Below, one piece after another: positions 1 through 5,175 of a stretch of DNA of 5,175 nt. Made by a program: the position numbers and the translations under genes. Source of the stretch: an uncultured Veillonella sp. (GTDB lineage: Bacteria; Bacillota; Negativicutes; Veillonellales; Veillonellaceae); the NCBI GenBank assembly GCA_902478055.1, contig CABSJL010000051.1, positions 1-5,175 on the forward strand, given 5' to 3'. The first letter of the stretch is position 1. Each line of letters begins with the position of its first letter. Under the pieces are notes generated by a model, which searched no databases, was not told where the DNA came from, and worked only from the letters and a program-made list of their open reading frames with translations.

Positions 1-623
1 CCGCCGCACAATACAGCTTGTTCACCGAAGAGGTCAGTTTCAGTTTCAGATTTGAAGTTAGTTTCCAAGATACCGGAACGGCCACCACCGATACCAGAAG
101 CCCATGCTAATGCAACTTCTTCAGTATCACCAGATGGATCTTTTTCTACAGCGTACAAGCAAGGAACACCGGAGCCTTCTTGGTATGTACGACGTACTAA
201 ATGACCAGGGCCTTTAGGAGCTACCATGAATACGTTGATGTCTTCACGAGGTACGATTTTACCAAAGTGAATGTTGAAGCCGTGAGCAAATGCCAAGTAT
301 GCACCTTGTTTCAAGTTAGGAGCGATATCTTGTGCATATACGTCTGCTTGTAATTCGTCAGGAATCAATACCATAACGATGTCAGCACCTTTAACTGCTT
401 CTGCAGTTTCTTTTACAGTAAGGCCTGCTTCTTCTGCAGCTTTCCAGCTAGAAGAACCACCACGAAGACCAATTGTTACGTCCATACCGTTTTCTTTTAA
501 GTTCAATGCATGCGCATGACCTTGAGAACCGTAACCTAAAACTGTAATTTTTTTGCCTTCCAATTTGCTCAAATTACAATCTGCATCATAATAAACTGTA
601 GTACCTAAAATTTTACCTGCCAT
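1..623 (-). CDS. ilvC: Ketol-acid reductoisomerase, class I, 5' part (runs off the window edge)
   Basis: Converts 2-acetolactate or 2-aceto-2-hydroxybutyrate to the 2,3-dihydroxy acid by Mg2+-dependent alkyl migration and NAD(P)H reduction, the step after AHAS in Val/Ile synthesis. Visible are 207 codons from ATG, beginning MAGKILGTTVYYDAD. The Rossmann glycine motif GYGSQGHAHA lies at residues 30-39. The cofactor loop LRGGSSSW (53-60) keeps Arg54 and serines typical of NADPH-preferring enzymes. AHGF with the catalytic-type His114 is at 113-116, and APKGPGH at 135-141. The start of the metal-binding domain, ETDLFGEQ (195-202), supplies the expected ligands Asp197 and Glu201. The beta-alpha spacing fits the short class I form of roughly 330 residues, so about the last third is missing at the window edge. 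The start is fixed by a GGAGG 9 nt upstream. It is separated from the ABC gene by 184 bp, unlike the tight spacing of the other genes. Confidence 0.97.
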   Translation of the reverse strand, partial: MAGKILGTTVYYDADCNLSKLEGKKITVLGYGSQGHAHALNLKENGMDVTIGLRGGSSSWKAAEEAGLTVKETAEAVKGADIVMVLIPDELQADVYAQDIAPNLKQGAYLAFAHGFNIHFGKIVPREDINVFMVAPKGPGHLVRRTYQEGSGVPCLYAVEKDPSGDTEEVALAWASGIGGGRSGILETNFKSETETDLFGEQAVLCG

Positions 624-632
624 ACTAGACAA

Positions 633-637
633 CCTCC
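633..637 (-). promoter_or_regulatory. Ribosome binding site of ilvC
   Basis: GGAGG on the minus strand sits 9 nt before the ilvC ATG. It is a full anti-16S match and fixes the start codon at 623. Confidence 0.85.
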
Positions 638-642
638 AAAAT

Positions 643-658
643 ATATTCAATAGAATAT
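643..658 (-). repeat. Perfect short inverted repeat just upstream of the ilvC RBS
   Basis: On the minus strand ATATTC-TATT-GAATAT forms a perfect 6-bp stem with a 4-nt loop, ending 5 nt before the GGAGG. If the nearer promoter (661-688) is used, transcription would start inside it, which is where a repressor operator often sits. The arms are very AT-rich and the surroundings are AT-rich too, so chance is a real alternative. Confidence 0.4.
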
Positions 659-660
659 TT

Positions 661-688
661 AATATATATACTGTACACAATCTCACAA
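661..688 (-). promoter_or_regulatory. Candidate proximal sigma70-type promoter of ilvC
   Basis: The minus strand carries TTGTGA (688-683, 4/6 to consensus -35), a 16-nt spacer and TATATT (666-661, 5/6 to consensus -10). The predicted transcription start is near 654, leaving a leader of about 30 nt with the GGAGG well placed. AT-rich sequence makes -10 matches cheap, so this is only a candidate. Confidence 0.4.
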
Positions 689-705
689 ATAAATGCAAGA
701 TTTGT
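675..705 (-). repeat. Imperfect inverted repeat in the ilvC upstream region
   Basis: On the minus strand ACAAATCT (705-698) pairs with AGATT-g-TGT (683-675), an 8-bp stem with one bulged G around a 14-nt loop. The right arm also contains two TTGTG copies 8 nt apart (TTGTGAGATTGTG). The element lies between the two candidate ilvC promoters and overlaps the proximal -35. It could be an operator, or a weak leader hairpin if the distal promoter is used. Function is unknown. Confidence 0.35.
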
Positions 706-707
706 AG

Positions 708-735
708 TGTATATCGTAATTTATCGAATAGTCAA
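708..735 (-). promoter_or_regulatory. Candidate distal sigma70-type promoter of ilvC
   Basis: The minus strand carries TTGACT (735-730, 5/6 to the -35 consensus), a 16-nt spacer and TATACA (713-708, 4/6 to the -10). The predicted start near 701 would give a leader of about 78 nt. The -35 lies inside the 729-743 inverted repeat. No T-box signature (AGGGTGGnACCGCG) is present in the leader. Confidence 0.45.
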
Positions 736-743
736 ATAGACTA
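729..743 (-). repeat. Small inverted repeat overlapping the distal -35 box
   Basis: TAGTC-TATTT-GACTA on the minus strand is a 5-bp perfect inverted repeat with a 5-nt centre, covering the TTGACT hexamer. It is short enough to arise by chance, but its position on the -35 is what an operator would show. It is nested inside a longer-range TTGTAG/CTACAA pair (751-746 and 707-702). Confidence 0.3.
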
Positions 744-807
744 ATCTACAACTTAAATTTGTACCCTTTTTGTATTAAGAAAAAATGAATTATCCCAGTT
801 TTAGCTC

Positions 808-1593
808 TTACTTAACTATAATCCATGGGCGATTTTTCTCCCATACAACAGATACATCAATACCAAATACGTCGCTCAGAATTTCATCTGTCAAGATGTC
901 TCTCTTCTTTCCTTTATACACAATGAGGCCATCTTTAATAATAGCTACATGTGTAATACTGGGCATAATCTCTTCAATTTGATGAGATACATAAATAAAA
1001 GGCTTATGCTCCTCTCGTGCCATATTCTCAACAGTTCTTAAGAATTGCTCGCGAGCAGGCAAATCAAGGCCAGAGCAAGGCTCATCTAGAATGAGCAAAT
1101 CTGGATTAGCCATAATAGCACGTGCTAATAATACGCGGCGCTGTTCACCAGCAGATAGTGTATGAAATCTATGGCCTTCCAAATAGGACAAACCAAACTC
1201 AGACAATAATTGCAGTCCTCGTTCACGTACTTCAGGCTCTACCTGTTGATAAATACCAATACTATTAAAGGCACCAGAAATAACAACATCTTCTACCACT
1301 TGTTTATCCAAGGTGGACTGGAATTGTCCAAGCGCTGAACTAACAAAGCCTAATCGGGCCTTGATCTTAGGCCATGCATATTTGCCAAATTCATGACCAA
1401 ATACGCGTAATAGTCCTGTTGTAGGAATTTGGTAAGCTGGAATCATGCTGAGCATCGTCGATTTACCAGCCCCATTGAGACCTAATAAGGCCCAATTCTC
1501 TCCTTCTTCAACATGCCAATTAATGCCTTTTAAAATTTCCCGGCCTTCACGACGAAACTTGACGTCTTCATAATGGAGTAATTCACTACTCAC
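808..1593 (-). CDS. Solo ABC-type ATPase, ModF/YlmA-like
   Basis: A 261-residue single nucleotide-binding domain with no membrane segment. Walker A is GLNGAGKST (38-46), the signature is LSAGEQRRV (146-154), Walker B is DLLILDE (165-171) with catalytic-type Glu171, the D-loop is SGLD (174-177) and the switch His is His204 (YVSHQ). At the usual Q-loop site the sequence reads LGFVSSALGQ (81-90), with Ser where Gln is normal. From memory this VSS form is shared by the ModF/YlmA group, so it looks like a family trait rather than damage. All catalytic motifs are intact. The start is GTG: AGGAG lies 8 nt upstream and no in-frame ATG exists before residue 47. It begins 11 nt after ilvN and its RBS overlaps the ilvN stop, so it is probably co-transcribed and translationally linked. 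No permease or binding protein gene is adjacent, so the substrate, or whether it transports at all, is unknown. Confidence 0.93.
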   Translation of the reverse strand: MSSELLHYEDVKFRREGREILKGINWHVEEGENWALLGLNGAGKSTMLSMIPAYQIPTTGLLRVFGHEFGKYAWPKIKARLGFVSSALGQFQSTLDKQVVEDVVISGAFNSIGIYQQVEPEVRERGLQLLSEFGLSYLEGHRFHTLSAGEQRRVLLARAIMANPDLLILDEPCSGLDLPAREQFLRTVENMAREEHKPFIYVSHQIEEIMPSITHVAIIKDGLIVYKGKKRDILTDEILSDVFGIDVSVVWEKNRPWIIVK

Positions 1594-1601
1594 ACAACCA
1601 T

Positions 1602-1606
1602 CTCCT
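1602..1606 (-). promoter_or_regulatory. RBS deciding the GTG start of the ABC ATPase
   Basis: AGGAG on the minus strand overlaps the ilvN stop codon (TAG at 1607-1605) and lies 8 nt before GTG at 1593. An ATG directly abutting the AGGAG is out of frame and hits TGA after three codons, so it is not the gene start. Confidence 0.75.
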
Positions 1607-2093
1607 AAATCTTTTCTCCACGGCTCATTGCGGTAATGCCAGTTTTGGCAATTTCAAGGACACCATAGGTTTCCATAATTTGAATGAAACCGCGTAATTT
1701 TTCTACGCTACCAATTACTTCAATAATCATAGAAGTAGGAGAAATATCGAGCACATTGCCACGATATACATCGGCAATTTGTACAATTTGAGAGCGTGTT
1801 GCAGCAGTTGCTTTTACCTTGATAAGCATTAACTCACGGCATACTACATCATGATCTTCAAAAACTTTAACCTTTACAACATCAATGAGCTTGTAAATTT
1901 GTTTTTGAATTTGGTCTAAGATGCGATCATCTGCCTCAACGGTGAGGGTAATACGAGCGTAGCCTGGTGTATTTGTAATACCAGATGTCATCTTTGTAAC
2001 ATTAAAACCGCGACGGTTAAAGAGTGCCAATATACGTGCACCAATGCCTGCTGTATTTTTTGCAATTACTAAGACTTGATGTTCTCTCGCCAT
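1605..2093 (-). CDS. ilvN: Acetolactate synthase small (regulatory) subunit
   Basis: Regulatory subunit of acetohydroxyacid synthase. It activates the IlvB catalytic subunit and gives feedback inhibition by valine and related products. At 162 residues it matches E. coli IlvH (163). An N-terminal ACT domain spans about 5-78 and the C-terminal AHAS small-subunit domain about 84-158, ending in the family-typical GITAMSRGEKI. Asn13, Gly16 and Asn31 align with E. coli IlvH Asn11, Gly14 and Asn29, positions where mutation causes valine resistance, so feedback sensitivity is likely retained. One oddity is GIGAR (16-20), with Gly18 where Leu is common. The ATG overlaps the ilvB stop as TAATG. AAGGGG 7 nt upstream, inside ilvB, serves as RBS. 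This implies translational coupling and balanced subunit production. Confidence 0.97.
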   Translation of the reverse strand: MAREHQVLVIAKNTAGIGARILALFNRRGFNVTKMTSGITNTPGYARITLTVEADDRILDQIQKQIYKLIDVVKVKVFEDHDVVCRELMLIKVKATAATRSQIVQIADVYRGNVLDISPTSMIIEVIGSVEKLRGFIQIMETYGVLEIAKTGITAMSRGEKI

Positions 2094-3802
2094 TATAGCA
2101 CCCCTTTCTTGCCCATCATACCACTTACGGTACCGCCAGCTGGAATCATCGGCAATACATTATCTTCTCTTGCTACACGGCAATCCAAGATGATACTTTC
2201 ATCAGATGTAATGAAAGATTTAAATTCTTTATTGAAATCCTCTACATTATCGATACGAGCGGCTTTCAAATCAAAGGCATCTGCCAATTTCAAGAAGTCT
2301 GGGCTCGTTTCCAAATCCACATAGGAGTAGCGGCGATTATTAAAAATTTGTTGCCATTGACGAACCATGCCAAGGTAACCATTATTAATGATAACAATCT
2401 TAATTGGTAAATTATATTGGCGAACCATCATGAGTTCTTCGAAGGTCATTTGGAATCCACCATCACCAACAACAAGGATAACTTGTTTATGAGGTGCCCC
2501 CACTTGAGCCCCAATTGCAGCTGGTAAACCATAGCCCATGGTACCTGCACCACCAGATGTAACAATGGTATGAGGTTTTTTATGAGTTAAGAATTGAGCC
2601 GCCCACATTTGATGTTGGCCTACGTCTGTTACAATAACTGCATCCTCTTTGGCAATCTTGTTAAGTTCAGATAATACGTATTGTGGATGTAATACACCAT
2701 CTTTAGATTCAGGAATTACCATAGGATATTCCGCTTGCCATTCACGAATTTGTCCGATCCACGGTTCATGAGTTGTAGGCTCTACCAGTGTATTCAATTC
2801 GGTTAAGACACGCTTTAAATCACCTACAATTGGTACGTTAATAGTAACGTTTTTATCAATTTCTGCTGGGTCGATATCGATATGTATGATTTTAGCTTTT
2901 TTACAGAAGAAATCTGGATGACCTGTAATGCGGTCGTGGAAACGAATACCAGCTGCAATAACAAGGTCTGCTTCTTCTGTACTATTATTAGCCGCTACAG
3001 AGCCATGCATACCCACCATACCAAGAGCAAGCTCATGGTTACCTGGGAAACCACCAAGGCCAACTAATGTATTTGTTACAGGAATTTGAGCCTTTTCTGC
3101 CAATTCCTTTAACTCATCCATAGCGCCAGATTTCAATACACCGGCACCGGCAATGATGAGCGGACGTTTCGCATTTTTAATGAGTGTAGCCGCTTTCTTA
3201 ATTTGCCCTTGATGACCTTTATAGGTTGGATCATAACCTTCAAGATGGATAGGTACTTCATATAATTTATTGTATTCTGTCATGGATATTTTTTCTGTTT
3301 GAATATCCTTTGGAATATCAATAAGAACTGGTCCTGGACGACCTGTACTAGCAATAAAATACGCTTCTTTAATGATGCGAGGTAAATCGCGAATATCTTG
3401 AACAAGGTAGTTATGTTTTGTAATCGGCATGGTAATACCTTGGATATCTGCTTCTTGGAAGGAATCCTTACCAATAAACGGACGACCAACCTGACCAGTA
3501 ATGGCCACCATAGGTACAGAATCCATGTAAGCAGTCATAATACCTGTAACAAGATTAGTTGCACCAGGACCGGACGTAGCAAGGCATACGCCTACTTTTC
3601 CAGATACGCGTGCATAACCATCTGCTGCATGGGCTGCACCTTGTTCATGACGAACAAAATAATGTTTAATTTCAGGGAAGCTATAAATTTCATCATAAAT
3701 TGGAATTACCGCGCCACCTGGATAACCGAACATGTCGGTTACACCAAGGCGATGCAATGTTTCAAGGACAATGCGTGCCCCATTGATTGTTTCTGCGCTC
3801 AT
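2093..3802 (-). CDS. ilvB: Acetolactate synthase (AHAS) large, catalytic subunit
   Basis: ThDP-, Mg2+- and FAD-dependent enzyme that condenses two pyruvates to 2-acetolactate (Val/Leu branch), or pyruvate with 2-oxobutyrate to acetohydroxybutyrate (Ile branch). The 569-residue length is normal. The N-terminal ThDP-binding domain (about 5-170) has YPGG (27-30), catalytic Glu53 in RHEQGAAHAADGYAR (51-65) and the FQEAD segment (115-119). The central FAD-associated domain covers about 195-330. The C-terminal ThDP domain (about 385-540) has GDG (446-448), 24 residues, then NN (473-474), and Trp483 in the QWQQ stretch at the herbicide/active-site channel. The RFDDR-type motif of anabolic AHAS reads RFHDR (287-291). 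This motif and the adjacent ilvN argue for biosynthetic AHAS rather than catabolic AlsS. It starts 18 nt after ilvA with AAAGGG 5 nt before the ATG, and overlaps ilvN by 1 nt. Confidence 0.97.
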   Translation of the reverse strand: MSAETINGARIVLETLHRLGVTDMFGYPGGAVIPIYDEIYSFPEIKHYFVRHEQGAAHAADGYARVSGKVGVCLATSGPGATNLVTGIMTAYMDSVPMVAITGQVGRPFIGKDSFQEADIQGITMPITKHNYLVQDIRDLPRIIKEAYFIASTGRPGPVLIDIPKDIQTEKISMTEYNKLYEVPIHLEGYDPTYKGHQGQIKKAATLIKNAKRPLIIAGAGVLKSGAMDELKELAEKAQIPVTNTLVGLGGFPGNHELALGMVGMHGSVAANNSTEEADLVIAAGIRFHDRITGHPDFFCKKAKIIHIDIDPAEIDKNVTINVPIVGDLKRVLTELNTLVEPTTHEPWIGQIREWQAEYPMVIPESKDGVLHPQYVLSELNKIAKEDAVIVTDVGQHQMWAAQFLTHKKPHTIVTSGGAGTMGYGLPAAIGAQVGAPHKQVILVVGDGGFQMTFEELMMVRQYNLPIKIVIINNGYLGMVRQWQQIFNNRRYSYVDLETSPDFLKLADAFDLKAARIDNVEDFNKEFKSFITSDESIILDCRVAREDNVLPMIPAGGTVSGMMGKKGVL

Positions 3803-3820
3803 AGGAACCCTTTCGACCAG

Positions 3821-5044
3821 CTATTCAGATAAAATCTCGCTGGAATTTAATCGTTTAATAATGTAACCATTATTTTTGAAAGTATCAATAATATGTTGAA
3901 TGTGCTCTTCACCATTTGTTTCTACAGTCACTTGTAATTCCACTTCGTGGAAGCGGTCAAGATTTTTAAACTGATTATGATCAAGTTTAATAACGTTGGC
4001 ATCCGCATCTGCAAGCATTTGAGATACAGCAACTAATTGACCTGGTTTATCAGGAAGGTTAACAGAGAACGTGAAGATACGACCCCGCAATACGAGACCT
4101 TTATTAATCATAGAGGAAATAGTAAGTACATCGATATTACCACCGCTAACAATGGCTACTGCCTTTTTGCCTTTACAGTCTAATTTTTTTAGACCTGCTA
4201 ATGGTAAAATACCGGAGTTTTCTGCTACTAATTTATGTTTTTCTACAAGCAACAAAAATGCTTCCATCAATTCATAATCAGAGACAGTAACAATTTCATC
4301 TACATATTTCTTAATATATTCTAATGTAGTTTCGCCGATTTGACGTACAGCTGTACCATCTGCGATAGTTGCCACCTCACTAAGTGGTACAGGATGATCT
4401 GCTTTTAACGCAGCTATTGCACTAGCCGCGCCTTCTGGTTCTACACCAATAATTTTAATGCTAGGATTTTTTAATTTTGCAGCAGCTGCGATACCAGAAA
4501 CAATACCGCCACCACCAACAGGAACTAGCAATACATCCGCATCAGGCAATTCCTCAAGAACTTCTAATGCAATTGTACCTTGCCCTTCGATAACATCTTC
4601 GTCATCAAAAGGATGGACGAACACATAGCCGTGCTCTTGTTGTAATTCCATCGCTTTTTGGTAAGCTTCATCATAAATCTCACCATGTAGAACGACTTCG
4701 GCACCATATTGTTTTGTAGCATTAACCTTGATGAGAGGTGTATGTTTTGGCATAACGATTGTCGCTTTAATGCCTAGACGTTTTGCAGCAAGCGCTACAC
4801 CTTGCGCATGGTTACCGGCAGATGCGGCAATAACGCCGCGCGCCTTTTCTTCTTCTGTTAATTTTGCAATTTTATTATATGCACCACGAACCTTAAAGGA
4901 ACCTGTTATTTGCAAGTTTTCTGGCTTGATATATACATCATTGCCACTTTCGTCGGAGAACACATCACTGTGAAGCAGTTTTGTTTTTACAGTAATTGTG
5001 CTAAGTCTCTCACGAGCCTCCATAAAATCATACAACTTATGCAT
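3821..5044 (-). CDS. ilvA: Threonine ammonia-lyase (threonine deaminase) with C-terminal ACT domain
   Basis: PLP enzyme that deaminates L-threonine to 2-oxobutyrate and ammonia, the committed step to isoleucine. From the chosen start it has 407 residues. The catalytic fold-type II domain (about 1-315) has the Schiff-base Lys51 in GSFKVRGA (48-55), SAGNHAQG (75-82), the phosphate-binding loop GGGGI (177-181) and SGGN (300-303). One ACT domain (about 323-397) contains DKPG (332-335). This single-ACT form is shorter than E. coli IlvA, which has two ACT-like repeats, and differs from TdcB, which lacks ACT. The ACT domain plus the ilv context argue for biosynthesis with isoleucine-type control, though the effector is inferred. 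The start at 5044 is chosen because AGGAG lies 9 nt before it. The upstream in-frame ATG at 5053 (410 residues) directly abuts that AGGAG and leaves no spacing. It lies 42 nt after ilvD and 18 nt before ilvB. Confidence 0.95.
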   Translation of the reverse strand: MHKLYDFMEARERLSTITVKTKLLHSDVFSDESGNDVYIKPENLQITGSFKVRGAYNKIAKLTEEEKARGVIAASAGNHAQGVALAAKRLGIKATIVMPKHTPLIKVNATKQYGAEVVLHGEIYDEAYQKAMELQQEHGYVFVHPFDDEDVIEGQGTIALEVLEELPDADVLLVPVGGGGIVSGIAAAAKLKNPSIKIIGVEPEGAASAIAALKADHPVPLSEVATIADGTAVRQIGETTLEYIKKYVDEIVTVSDYELMEAFLLLVEKHKLVAENSGILPLAGLKKLDCKGKKAVAIVSGGNIDVLTISSMINKGLVLRGRIFTFSVNLPDKPGQLVAVSQMLADADANVIKLDHNQFKNLDRFHEVELQVTVETNGEEHIQHIIDTFKNNGYIIKRLNSSEILSE

Positions 5045-5053
5045 GTGTATCAT

Positions 5054-5058
5054 CTCCT
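5054..5058 (-). promoter_or_regulatory. RBS deciding the ilvA start
   Basis: AGGAG on the minus strand. Spacing to the ATG at 5044 is 9 nt and to the ATG at 5053 is 0 nt, so the downstream ATG is preferred. Confidence 0.7.
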
Positions 5059-5080
5059 ATTGATAGTATGAAATTAAAGT

Positions 5081-5090
5081 CTAATATTAG
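5081..5090. repeat. 10-bp perfect palindrome at the end of ilvD
   Basis: CTAATATTAG is its own reverse complement and overlaps the ilvD stop codon. It has no T-tract and no GC stem, so it is not a terminator. It may simply be chance in AT-rich sequence. Confidence 0.3.
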
Positions 5091-5175
5091 TCTTCCAATA
5101 CTTCAATAGCACCTTGTGCTGCAGAGGATACGTGAAGAGCGTATTTTTTAAGATATCCAGTTACATTGGATTTGA
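5087..5175 (-). CDS. ilvD: Dihydroxy-acid dehydratase, C-terminal tail (partial)
   Basis: Only the last 28 residues and the TAA stop are inside the window. The tail reads GYLKKYALHVSSAAQGAI and then ends VLED. A GYL-x-(R/K)Y stretch followed by VxSAxxGA is the usual C-terminus of IlvD, the Fe-S dehydratase that converts 2,3-dihydroxy acids to 2-oxo acids, the step after IlvC. Position immediately upstream of ilvA on the same strand, with 42 nt between them and no terminator, supports this and suggests one transcript. The fragment is short and contains none of the cluster-binding cysteines, so the assignment rests on the tail pattern and the neighbours. Confidence 0.85.
   Translation of the reverse strand, partial: KSNVTGYLKKYALHVSSAAQGAIEVLED

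Noticed and set aside
777..807. Possible terminator after the ABC ATPase (minus-strand T-run near 785-777)
   Set aside because: The only stem before the T-run is about 4 bp with two G-U pairs, too weak for an intrinsic terminator. Readthrough into ilvC remains possible.
624..807. T-box or other riboswitch leader for ilvC
   Set aside because: No T-box core (AGGGTGGnACCGCG) and no terminator/antiterminator pair is present, and the gap is short for a T-box.
785..982. 65-codon plus-strand open frame starting in the ilvC upstream gap
   Set aside because: Most of it lies antisense to the ABC ATPase 3' end. There is no Shine-Dalgarno sequence upstream of its ATG, so it is best explained as a shadow frame.
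1590..1601. Three-codon mini-ORF (ATG...TGA) overlapping the ABC GTG start as GTGA
   Set aside because: Its ATG directly abuts the AGGAG, leaving no spacing for initiation. The overlap is probably accidental.
3398..3832. 144-codon plus-strand open frame
   Set aside because: It is antisense to ilvB, which has full family motifs across the same stretch. The translation is Cys/His-rich and resembles no protein I recognise, and it has no RBS.
1..5175. CRISPR array, tRNA/rRNA, insertion sequence or phage signal
   Set aside because: No spaced direct repeats, no tRNA-like cloverleaf and no transposase or integrase coding sequence were seen. Coding density and gene content are those of a core metabolic operon.

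Overview
The window is a minus-strand stretch of a branched-chain amino acid (Ile/Val) biosynthesis cluster. Read 5'->3' on the minus strand, from high to low coordinates, the order is: 3' tail of ilvD (dihydroxy-acid dehydratase), ilvA (threonine ammonia-lyase with a C-terminal ACT domain), ilvB (acetohydroxyacid synthase large subunit), ilvN (AHAS small regulatory subunit), a solo ABC ATPase of the ModF/YlmA type, a 184-bp AT-rich gap, and the 5' two-thirds of ilvC (class I ketol-acid reductoisomerase). I support no plus-strand gene.

Organism: low-to-moderate GC, strong GGAGG/AGGAG ribosome-binding sites and protein sequences of Firmicutes type. The overall look suggests a Negativicutes member such as Veillonella. 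This is an impression from sequence style, not a search result.

Layout: ilvD-ilvA-ilvB-ilvN-ABC are tightly packed, with gaps of 42, 18, -1 and 11 nt, and look like one transcription unit whose main promoter lies upstream of ilvD, outside the window. The 184-bp gap before ilvC has no convincing intrinsic terminator. It holds two plausible sigma70-type promoters and several short inverted repeats near them, so ilvC probably has its own promoter in addition to possible readthrough.

Pathway: IlvA makes 2-oxobutyrate from threonine. IlvBN condenses pyruvate with 2-oxobutyrate or pyruvate. IlvC isomerises and reduces the product, and IlvD dehydrates it to the 2-oxo acids that are aminated to Ile and Val. 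IlvA and IlvN carry ACT domains, the expected sites of feedback control. The ABC ATPase is the only member with no obvious pathway role. The window is otherwise an ordinary biosynthetic region, and I found no evidence of a new defence, mobile or RNA system.
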